A DNA stretch of 5,322 nucleotides, from assembly GCA_947625565.1 (NCBI GenBank), contig CANQOU010000090.1, positions 1 through 5,322 on the forward strand. Direction: 5' to 3'. Source of the DNA: an uncultured Clostridia bacterium. Its GTDB lineage: Bacteria > Bacillota > Clostridia > TANB77 > CAG-508. Shown here in pieces: positions 1-5,322 of the stretch. Made by a program: the position numbers and the translations under genes. Position 1 is the first letter of the stretch, and each line of letters begins with the position of its first letter. The notes below the pieces were generated by a model. That model made no database searches and was not told the DNA's origin. It saw only the letters and a program-made list of their open reading frames with translations.

Positions 1-681
1 TCTAGTTTCTTTAAGGGTAATTTACACTTAAAAGTTTCTTATGCTTTACTTGAAAAATATTCTTCTGCTAAAGCTATTGCTCATTGTAGAATTGACGGTT
101 TAACTAACTTGCTATACAACAATTCTAAGTGCAAATACAACTATGATAAAGCCTTGCAATTAAAAGCTTTAGCTAAAGAAAGTATTGGCTTAGATAACCC
201 AGCTATTGAACTACAAATACAGTGTTTAATTAGACAATTAAGATTGTATCAAGAACAAATAAAAGATATTGATTTAAGCATTATGACTCTAATGGAATTA
301 CTAAACTCACCTATACTTTCTATACCTGGTATTGGGTATACTTTAGGTGCCATGATTATTAGTGAAATTGGTGATATTAAAAAATTTAGCAACCCTTCTA
401 AATTGCTAGCATTTGCTGGTTTAGATCCAGTTGTTAAACAATCTGGGAATTTTCAAGCCGACAATATGAAAATTTCTAAACGCGGTTCTTCTTACCTTCG
501 CTATGCAATCTATAGAGTTGCTTTTCTTATTATATACAATAATGAAACTTTTCACAACTATTATATTGCAAAACGTGCTCAAGGTAAGAACCATAGAGTA
601 GCATTAGGTCATGTTTGTAACAAATTAGTTAGAGTTATCTTCAAAATTCTAACTGATGAAACACCTTTTAATTTAAGCTAA
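1..681 (+). CDS. IS110-family transposase, C-terminal part (5' end outside window)
   Basis: The frame is open from the first base to TAA at 679-681, giving 226 residues with no start needed inside the window. A TTG at 109 is only an internal leucine codon, because family-like sequence continues upstream of it. Residues 1-60 resemble the linker after the RuvC-like domain. Residues about 65-103 are a charged/leucine-rich helix typical of the family's coiled coil. Residues about 104-190 match the Transposase_20 domain (PF02371): SIPGIGYTLG (107-116), GDIKKFSNPSKLLAFAGLDP (124-143), SGN (148-150) and KISKRGSSYLR (157-167). The last carries the conserved serine-rich motif that includes the family's nucleophilic serine; S159, S163 and S164 are candidates. 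The DEDD catalytic residues belong to the missing N-terminal half. IS110 proteins work with a guide RNA encoded in a noncoding end of the element. I see no frameshift or internal stop, but whether the whole gene is intact cannot be judged here. Confidence 0.93.
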   Translation, partial: SSFFKGNLHLKVSYALLEKYSSAKAIAHCRIDGLTNLLYNNSKCKYNYDKALQLKALAKESIGLDNPAIELQIQCLIRQLRLYQEQIKDIDLSIMTLMELLNSPILSIPGIGYTLGAMIISEIGDIKKFSNPSKLLAFAGLDPVVKQSGNFQADNMKISKRGSSYLRYAIYRVAFLIIYNNETFHNYYIAKRAQGKNHRVALGHVCNKLVRVIFKILTDETPFNLS

Positions 682-743
682 CATTTATTTTCAAAGTACA
701 TATTTGCAACATTTTGTTGCTTACAACTGCTTAAGTGCCATAC

Positions 744-822
744 ATCTGAATACTTAATATATGTCAATACTTGATATTCATATCAATGCATTTTAGTATT
801 GATATATATTAAGTATTCAGAT
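744..822. repeat. Long inverted repeat: 28-bp stem hairpin
   Basis: Bases 744-771 and 795-822 are reverse complements over 28 positions, with one exception (G763 opposite T803), which would be a G-U pair in plus-strand RNA. The arms begin ATCTGAATACTTAATATAT and end AGTATTCAGAT. The 23-nt centre has a smaller dyad overlapping the inner arm: TTGATA (771-776) with TATCAA (781-786) around TTCA. No T-run follows, so it is not an ordinary intrinsic terminator. It lies 62 bp after the transposase stop codon. It could be the main helix of a guide RNA, a structural part of the IS end, or a small palindromic element inserted later. The symmetry itself is certain; the role is inferred. Confidence 0.9.
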
Positions 823-853
823 AGACTAATTCTTACAGTTGCAACGGTTGCAG

Positions 854-881
854 AAGTTTTTAAAAAATGGCTTAAAAACTT
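854..881 (+). terminator. AT-rich hairpin, possible weak terminator or 3' stem of the IS RNA
   Basis: AAGTTTTTAA (854-863) is the exact reverse complement of TTAAAAACTT (872-881), with loop AAAATGGC at 864-871. On the plus strand it is followed by TT-A-TTT, a short interrupted U-tract. The stem has only one G-C pair, so termination would be weak. It could equally be the 3' hairpin of the candidate guide RNA. Confidence 0.3.
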
Positions 882-883
882 TT

Positions 884-913
884 ATTTGTTATGCAAATTT
901 TTATCTAACAAAT
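884..913. repeat. Short inverted repeat in IS right end
   Basis: ATTTGTTA (884-891) is the exact reverse complement of TAACAAAT (906-913), with a 14-nt spacer. The arms are AT-rich and could be coincidental in a region of this composition. I see no tail that would make it a terminator on either strand. Confidence 0.35.
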
Positions 914-931
914 TATTAAAAAAATTTTTTC

Positions 932-956
932 AAAAAACTATTGACAATTAATAGTT
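932..956 (-). terminator. Putative weak intrinsic terminator of carAB
   Basis: Read on the minus strand just after the carB stop codon, AACTATT (956-950) is followed by a 7-nt loop and AATAGTT (942-936), then a T-run that ends at 932. The stem has 7 bp but only one G-C pair, so it is a weak candidate. Position (7 nt past the stop codon) and the T-tract support it. It overlaps the presumed tip of the insertion sequence, so it may have been altered or created by the insertion. Confidence 0.4.
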
Positions 957-963
957 AGTCTTT

Positions 964-3900
964 CTATATTTGAGTCATATCAACAGGCTCTAAATTTTCT
1001 TCTTTGATATCATTTTTTATAGCATCATATAGAGCTTTAACTGTATCTAATGAAGTAAAGCACGGTACTTTACATTCAACTGCTAATCTTCTGATTTTGA
1101 ATCCATCTCTATTAGATTGTTTTCCTTTTGTTGGTGTATTTATAATGAAGCTTAATTTACCTGATTGAATTAAATTTATAATACTATCTGTTCCCTCCCA
1201 TATTTTTGGAACTGATTTTACTTCTACTCCATTTTCTTTTAAATAATTTGCTGTACCTGAAGTTGCATAAATTTCATATCCAATTTCTTTTAATTCTTTT
1301 GCAAGTGGTAAAGTTTCTGCTTTATCTTTATCTCTAACAGTAACTAAAATTTTTCCTCTTCCAGTTAGATTAACTCCACTTCCTATAAATGCCTTGTATA
1401 CTGCTTCTGAAAAGTTTTTTGATATTCCCAATACTTCACCTGTTGATTTCATTTCTGGGCCTAAACTTGTATCTGCATTTTTTATTTTTTCAAATGAGAA
1501 AATTGGCATCTTAACTGCAATATATTCATTTTGTTTATATACTCCTACACCATATGGCAATTCTTTTAGTTTCTTTCCTAAAATTACTTGTGTTGCAATA
1601 TCAATTACAGGTAAAGATGTTACTTTGCTAATATATGGTACTGTTCTACTTGACCTTGGATTTACCTCTATAATATATATTTCATCATGAGAAAGAATAA
1701 ACTGAATATTTAATACACCTATAATATTTAATTCTTTTGCAATTTTTTCAGTATATTCAATTATTTTTTGTTTATGTCTTTCTTCTATTGTTTGTGTTGG
1801 ATAAACAGATATACTGTCTCCAGAATGTATTCCTGCTCTTTCTAAATGTTCCATAATTCCTGGAATTAAGACATCTTCTCCATCACAAATTGCATCAACT
1901 TCCAATTCTTTTCCCATCATATATTTATCTACTAAAATTGGATGCTCTTGTGCTATTTTATTGATTTCTCCAATAAATTCTTCTATCTCTGCGTCATCAT
2001 AAGCAATTGCCATTCCTTGCCCACCTAATACATATGATGGTCTAACAAGTACTGGATATCCTAGACGATTTGCTACTTCTTTTGCTTCCTCTACTGTGAA
2101 AACAGTATTTCCTTTTGGTCTTAATATTTCACACTTTTCTAGTGCTTCATCAAATTTTTCTCTGTCTTCTGCTCTGTCCATATTTTCTTCAGATGTACCT
2201 AATATTCTAACTCCCATTTCTGTTAAGGCTTTTGTTAATTTTATGGCTGTTTGCCCACCAAATTGAACGATTGCTCCATATGGTTTTTCTACTTCAATAA
2301 TATTTTCTACATCTTCTTTAGTTAGTGGTTCAAAATATAGCTTGTCTGCTATATCAAAATCTGTGCTAACTGTTTCTGGATTGTTATTTATGATAATAGT
2401 TTCATATCCTAAATCTTTTAAGCTTATAACACTATGTACACTACAATAATCAAATTCAATTCCTTGTCCTATACGTATTGGTCCTGAGCCTAATACAACA
2501 ATTTTTTTATCATTTTCTGATTTGATACTTTCATTTTCATCATCATAACTTGAATAATAGTATGGTGTTTGTGCTTCAAATTCTGCAGCACAAGTATCTA
2601 CTAGTTTAAAGTTTGCAATAATGCCATTTTCTTTTCTAATTTGTTTTATTTCTTCTTCTTTCTTTTTACTTAATCTACTAATAACAGTATCTGTAAATCC
2701 CATCATTTTAGCCTTTTTTATTGTTTCTACTGTTAGTTTTTCTGTTTTTAGTATTTCTTCCATTCTAACAATTCTATCAATTTTATTTATAAAGAATTTA
2801 TCTATTTTTGTTATATTATATATTTCATTTAATGTAATTCCTCTTCTTAATGCTTCTGCAATTACCCATATTCTTTCATTATCTATATGATGCAATTTTT
2901 CTAATATTTTTTCTGTTGAGTATTCTCTGATTTTAGGCATTTCCATAGAATCAAGATTTTCCTCTAAAGAACGAATTGCTTTTAACAAAGCTGCTTCAAT
3001 ATTTGGCGCGATAGCCATAACTTCTCCTGTTGCTTTCATCTGTGTTCCTAATTCTCTACTAGCTGTTAAAAACTTATTAAAAGGCCATTTTGGTATTTTT
3101 ACAATTACATAGTCTAATACAGGTTCAAAACATGCATATGTCTTTTTAGTAACTTCATTTTTTATTTCATCTAATGCATATCCAATCGCAATTTTTGTTG
3201 ATACTTTTGCTATTGGATAACCTGTTGCTTTAGATGCTAATGCTGATGACCTACTTACTCTTGGATTTACTTCAATTACTGCATATTCAAAACTATTTGG
3301 ATTTAATGCAAATTGTACATTGCAACCTCCTTCAATTTTTAGAGCTGATATTATTTTAATTGCAGATGACCTTAACATTTGATATTCTTTGTCTGCTAAT
3401 GTCTGTGATGGAGCAACAACAATACTATCTCCTGTATGTACACCAACTGGGTCAACATTTTCCATATTACAAATTGTAATACAATTTCCTTTACCATCTC
3501 TCATTACTTCATATTCAATTTCTTTCCATCCAGATATACATTTTTCAATTAATACTTGATGTACTCTTGATAGTCTAAGGCCACTTTCTGAAATTTCTCT
3601 TAGTTCTTCTATTGTATTTGCAATTCCTCCACCAGTTCCACCTAATGTATATGCTGGTCTAACAATTACTGGTAAACCGATTTGTTTTGCAAATTCAATT
3701 GCATCTTCTTCTTTTTCAACAACTTTACTTGCAATACAAGGTTCTTTTATGCTTTCCATCATATCTTTAAAAGCTTGTCTATCTTCTGCATTTTTTATTC
3801 CTTCTGGCGATGTACCAAGTAAACGTACATTTTGTTTCTCTAAAAATCCAGATTCAAATAATTCCATTGCAATATTTAGTCCTGTTTGTCCTCCTAGATT

Positions 3901-4164
3901 TGGTAATATGCTATCTGGTTTTTCTTTTTCAATGATTTTTTGTACAGTTTTAACAGTAATTGGCTCTATATATATTTTATCTGCCATATGTTTATCTGTC
4001 ATAATTGTTGCTGGGTTAGAGTTAACTAAAACAACTTCTATTCCCTCTTTTTTTAATTCCTCACATGCTTGTGTTCCAGCATAGTCAAATTCTGCTGCTT
4101 GTCCTATTATAATTGGTCCTGAACCAATAACTAATACTTTTTTTATTTCTTTATTTCTAGGCAT
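964..4164 (-). CDS. carB: Carbamoyl-phosphate synthase large subunit
   Basis: This cytoplasmic subunit makes carbamoyl phosphate from bicarbonate, two ATP and ammonia channelled from CarA, for pyrimidine and arginine synthesis. It has 1066 residues, normal for the family (about 1060-1075). The N-terminal half opens with KKVLVIGSGPIIIGQAAEFDY (residues 8-28). Its ATP-grasp domain (about 128-320) holds RPAYTLGGTGGG (169-180), E215 and VIEVNPRVSRSS (296-307). A helical oligomerisation region spans about 400-550. The second half repeats the pattern: VVLGSGPIRIGQGIEFDY (556-573), an ATP-grasp domain (about 670-860) with RPSYVLGGQGMA (708-719) and IIEVNPRSSRT (831-841). Residues about 936-1060 form the MGS-like allosteric domain. 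K948, T968, T971 and K987 align by eye with the nucleotide-binding K954, T974, T977 and K993 of E. coli CarB, so UMP-type feedback control is plausible. The ATG start is supported by GAAAGGA 9 nt upstream. No frameshift or missing key residue is seen. Confidence 0.98.
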   Translation of the reverse strand: MPRNKEIKKVLVIGSGPIIIGQAAEFDYAGTQACEELKKEGIEVVLVNSNPATIMTDKHMADKIYIEPITVKTVQKIIEKEKPDSILPNLGGQTGLNIAMELFESGFLEKQNVRLLGTSPEGIKNAEDRQAFKDMMESIKEPCIASKVVEKEEDAIEFAKQIGLPVIVRPAYTLGGTGGGIANTIEELREISESGLRLSRVHQVLIEKCISGWKEIEYEVMRDGKGNCITICNMENVDPVGVHTGDSIVVAPSQTLADKEYQMLRSSAIKIISALKIEGGCNVQFALNPNSFEYAVIEVNPRVSRSSALASKATGYPIAKVSTKIAIGYALDEIKNEVTKKTYACFEPVLDYVIVKIPKWPFNKFLTASRELGTQMKATGEVMAIAPNIEAALLKAIRSLEENLDSMEMPKIREYSTEKILEKLHHIDNERIWVIAEALRRGITLNEIYNITKIDKFFINKIDRIVRMEEILKTEKLTVETIKKAKMMGFTDTVISRLSKKKEEEIKQIRKENGIIANFKLVDTCAAEFEAQTPYYYSSYDDENESIKSENDKKIVVLGSGPIRIGQGIEFDYCSVHSVISLKDLGYETIIINNNPETVSTDFDIADKLYFEPLTKEDVENIIEVEKPYGAIVQFGGQTAIKLTKALTEMGVRILGTSEENMDRAEDREKFDEALEKCEILRPKGNTVFTVEEAKEVANRLGYPVLVRPSYVLGGQGMAIAYDDAEIEEFIGEINKIAQEHPILVDKYMMGKELEVDAICDGEDVLIPGIMEHLERAGIHSGDSISVYPTQTIEERHKQKIIEYTEKIAKELNIIGVLNIQFILSHDEIYIIEVNPRSSRTVPYISKVTSLPVIDIATQVILGKKLKELPYGVGVYKQNEYIAVKMPIFSFEKIKNADTSLGPEMKSTGEVLGISKNFSEAVYKAFIGSGVNLTGRGKILVTVRDKDKAETLPLAKELKEIGYEIYATSGTANYLKENGVEVKSVPKIWEGTDSIINLIQSGKLSFIINTPTKGKQSNRDGFKIRRLAVECKVPCFTSLDTVKALYDAIKNDIKEENLEPVDMTQI

Positions 4165-4173
4165 ATTGATTTT

Positions 4174-4180
4174 TCCTTTC
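4174..4180 (-). promoter_or_regulatory. Ribosome binding site of carB
   Basis: On the minus strand GAAAGGA lies 9 nt before the carB ATG and directly abuts the carA TAA at 4183-4181. The 16-nt gap between the genes therefore consists almost entirely of this site and its spacer. This fixes the carB start and favours translational coupling within one transcript. Confidence 0.85.
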
Positions 4181-5242
4181 TTATTTCAATTTTTCTAAAA
4201 ATTCGTCAAAAAGATATTCTGTGTCTTTTGGTCCCGGACATGCTTCTGGGTGAAATTGTACTGTATATATTTCTTTGTTTCTATATTTTAAACCTTCTAC
4301 AGTATTATCATTTAGGTTTATATGTGATACCTCTGCAATTTTTGGATTTATTGTTTTATCATCTATTGCATAGCCATGATTTTGTGAAGTTATATATACT
4401 CTATCTCTTTTTAAATCCTTCACTGGATGGTTTGGACCACGATGTCCATATCTTAGCTTATATGTTTTTGCTCCTGTTGCAAGTCCCATTAGCTGATGTC
4501 CTAAACATATTCCAAAAATAGGGATATTTGTATTATATAATTTTTTAATATTTTCAATTGCTATTTTGCAATCTTCTGGGTTTCCTGGACCATTAGAAAG
4601 AACAATTCCTTGTAAATTATATGATAGAATTGTCTCAGCTGGTGTGTCTTGTGGGAATATTGTTATTTTGCAATTCCTTTTTAATAGTGATGCAATAATG
4701 TTTTGTTTTGAACCAAAATCAAATAGTCCAATGGAAATATCTCCATCTCCTACTTGTGTAATTTCTGATGATGAAACTTGTTTAACCAAGTCATTATTCT
4801 GATATGATTTAATTTTTTCTAATATATTATTTAAGTCAGTTATGTCGTCTGTTAACATTCCTCTCATTGTTCCATTTTTTCTTAATACTTTCGTTAATTT
4901 TCTTGTATTTACATTTTGTAATCCTGGTATTTCATTATATTTTAAAAATTTTTCTACATGTAGTTTTGAACGAAAATTACTTTCAATTTCTGCTAATTCG
5001 TGTACAAATACAGCTTCTACCCAAGGTTTTCTTGATTCTTTGTCTTCTAGTGTTAATCCATAATTTCCAATTAGTGGATATGTCATTACTATCCCTTGCC
5101 CTGCATATGATGGGTCTGTAAAAATCTCTAAATATCCTGTCATTGAAGTATTAAATACTACTTCACATATTGTATCTTTATGAAATCCAATTCTGTCGCC
5201 ATCAAATATCTGTCCATTTTCTAATACTAAATACCCTTTCAT
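4181..5242 (-). CDS. carA: Carbamoyl-phosphate synthase small (glutaminase) subunit
   Basis: CarA hydrolyses glutamine and passes ammonia to CarB. It has 353 residues, close to the usual 350-380. The N-terminal CPSase small-chain domain (about 1-140) shows NTSMTGYLEIFTDPSYAGQG (31-50), YPLIGNYG (55-62) and IPGLQNVNTRKLTKVLR (105-121). The class I glutamine amidotransferase domain (about 168-353) has LSNGPGNP (215-222), the nucleophile elbow GICLGHQ (244-250) with catalytic Cys246, the SQNHG segment (286-290), and HPE with His331 and Glu333 completing the triad. The family normally has Asp-Thr-Arg in the N-terminal motif; here it is Asn112-Thr-Arg, a mild variation. The ATG start is preceded by AAGGA with an 8-nt spacer, and the protein begins MKGYLVLENGQIFDG as expected for the family. 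It lies upstream of carB with a 16-nt gap, so the pair form one operon. The protein looks intact and functional. Confidence 0.98.
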   Translation of the reverse strand: MKGYLVLENGQIFDGDRIGFHKDTICEVVFNTSMTGYLEIFTDPSYAGQGIVMTYPLIGNYGLTLEDKESRKPWVEAVFVHELAEIESNFRSKLHVEKFLKYNEIPGLQNVNTRKLTKVLRKNGTMRGMLTDDITDLNNILEKIKSYQNNDLVKQVSSSEITQVGDGDISIGLFDFGSKQNIIASLLKRNCKITIFPQDTPAETILSYNLQGIVLSNGPGNPEDCKIAIENIKKLYNTNIPIFGICLGHQLMGLATGAKTYKLRYGHRGPNHPVKDLKRDRVYITSQNHGYAIDDKTINPKIAEVSHINLNDNTVEGLKYRNKEIYTVQFHPEACPGPKDTEYLFDEFLEKLK

Positions 5243-5250
5243 TTCTTCAT

Positions 5251-5255
5251 TCCTT
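5251..5255 (-). promoter_or_regulatory. Ribosome binding site of carA
   Basis: AAGGA on the minus strand lies 8 nt before the carA ATG at 5242, a normal spacing that supports this start. An ATG (5250-5248) directly abuts the site in another frame and would give only a three-codon peptide; its spacing from AAGGA is zero, so it is not a credible start. Confidence 0.8.
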
Positions 5256-5268
5256 GTATAATATATTT

Positions 5269-5298
5269 AGGTTTTTAAAAGGTTACCCATAAACCTTT
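5269..5298 (-). promoter_or_regulatory. Inverted repeat and alternative pairing in the carA leader
   Basis: AAAGGTT (5278-5284) and AACCTTT (5292-5298) form a perfect 7-bp dyad around a 7-nt centre, 36 bp upstream of the carA ATG. On the minus-strand RNA, AGGUUU (5296-5291) could instead pair with AAACCU (5274-5269), giving two mutually exclusive hairpins. The dyad could be an operator or part of a leader switch. I see no PyrR-type binding loop or T-rich terminator. TATATA on the minus strand at 5303-5298 could be a -10 box, but its -35 would lie beyond the window edge. A second A/T box (TATATT, 5265-5260) is too close to the ribosome binding site to give a normal leader. Confidence 0.3.
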
Positions 5299-5322
5299 AT
5301 ATAACAATTATTTTATGATATA

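Larger units (their letters stand above)
704..883 (+). ncRNA. Candidate IS110/IS1111-type guide (bridge/seek) RNA region
   Basis: No ORF of note lies here, but several nested dyads line up on the strand of the transposase. Bases 706-711 pair with 715-720 (GCAACA/TGTTGC, 3-nt loop). Bases 724-729 pair with 836-841 (CAACTG/CAGTTG). Inside that stem is a two-sided internal loop (730-743 and 823-835), then a 28-bp stem (744-771 with 795-822). A further hairpin is formed by 854-863 and 872-881. A 5' hairpin followed by a stem with an opposed internal loop resembles published IS110 bridge RNAs, in which the two loop strands recognise the two halves of a DNA site. Length (about 180 nt) and position next to the transposase fit. 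A clear second guide loop is not evident, the limits are guesses, and simple AT-rich dyads could explain part of it. Confidence 0.32.
1..948 (+). mobile_element. Right-hand portion of an IS110-family insertion sequence (right boundary approximate)
   Basis: The transposase fragment is followed by about 280 bp of noncoding, hairpin-rich DNA before carB. Members of this family lack classical terminal inverted repeats and generally make no clear target duplication, so the right end cannot be fixed from one side. I place it near 946-950 for two reasons. A TTGACA box at 941-946 would suit the right tip. The sequence at 949-961 is complementary to a guide-like loop strand at 823-835, as expected for target flank. 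Both arguments are inference. The left end, most of the element and the left flank are outside the window. The long noncoding stretch downstream of the transposase would fit the IS1111-like subgroup, which carries its guide RNA there. Confidence 0.6.

Noticed and set aside
109..681. A transposase ORF starting at TTG 109.
   Set aside because: The frame stays open to base 1 and the upstream residues look like the family's linker region, so the gene enters from outside the window and TTG is an internal codon.
838..852. GTTGCAAC palindrome and the TGCAAC-G-GTTGCA dyad as a separate hairpin.
   Set aside because: The centre is too tight to fold as RNA, and the same bases are better used in the 724-729/836-841 stem; possibly a protein-binding dyad, but without support.
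872..950. Possible donor-guide match between 874-883 (AAAAACTTTT) and the presumed IS tip at 933-942.
   Set aside because: The match is an A-rich 7-mer plus two scattered T positions, then fails. It is too weak in this composition to support a donor-binding loop.
682..963. CRISPR array, tRNA or rRNA in the noncoding stretch.
   Set aside because: There are no regularly spaced direct repeats, no tRNA-like cloverleaf or T-loop sequence, and no rRNA-like conserved segments.
1394..1690. Plus-strand ORF inside carB, with similar ones at 2621-2890 and 3749-4084.
   Set aside because: They lie opposite a clearly conserved gene, have low-complexity hydrophobic translations (Phe, Ser, Ile, Leu) typical of antisense reading of AT-rich coding DNA, and match no recognisable family.
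4228..5121. Plus-strand ORFs inside carA (4228-4521, 4566-4802, 4842-5063, 4867-5121).
   Set aside because: They are antisense shadows of carA without recognisable motifs or credible ribosome binding sites.
5240..5250. Three-codon upstream reading frame (ATG AAG AAA TGA) overlapping the carA start.
   Set aside because: Its ATG directly abuts the AAGGA site with no spacer, so it should not be initiated.

Overview
This AT-rich window holds the right-hand part of an insertion sequence and, convergent with it, a complete two-gene carbamoyl-phosphate synthetase operon. The low G+C content, the AAGGA-type ribosome binding sites, the A/T-ending codons and the protein style (for example the carB N-terminus and its C-terminal regulatory domain) suggest a low-GC Firmicute, most likely a clostridial or related gut lineage. 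This is inferred from style, not from a database match.

Layout: (1) Bases 1-681, plus strand: the C-terminal 226 codons of an IS110-family transposase. The reading frame is open at the left edge, so the N-terminal RuvC-like half lies outside the window. (2) Bases 682-963: about 280 bp with no gene, but with much dyad symmetry. It contains a small hairpin, a 28-bp-stem hairpin enclosed by a further short stem, and two more AT-rich hairpins. A weak terminator-like structure next to the carB stop codon closes the region. I read it as the noncoding right end of the IS110-family element, possibly encoding or resembling its guide (bridge/seek) RNA. (3) Bases 964-4164, minus strand: intact carB, the large synthetase subunit. 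(4) Bases 4181-5242, minus strand: intact carA, the glutaminase subunit. (5) Bases 5243-5322: the carA leader, with its ribosome binding site and an inverted repeat of possible regulatory use.

CarA releases ammonia from glutamine. CarB uses it with bicarbonate and two ATP to make carbamoyl phosphate for pyrimidine and arginine synthesis. The genes are separated by 16 nt, and the carB ribosome binding site directly abuts the carA stop codon, so they are almost certainly co-transcribed. Both look full length with their key motifs present.

The most interesting part is the IS right end. A long hairpin sits inside a two-sided internal loop (14 + 13 nt), as in the guide loops of IS110 bridge RNAs. 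One strand of that loop is largely complementary to the sequence between the presumed IS end and carB. A TTGACA box lies at the presumed tip. All of this was read by eye and is presented as a hypothesis.
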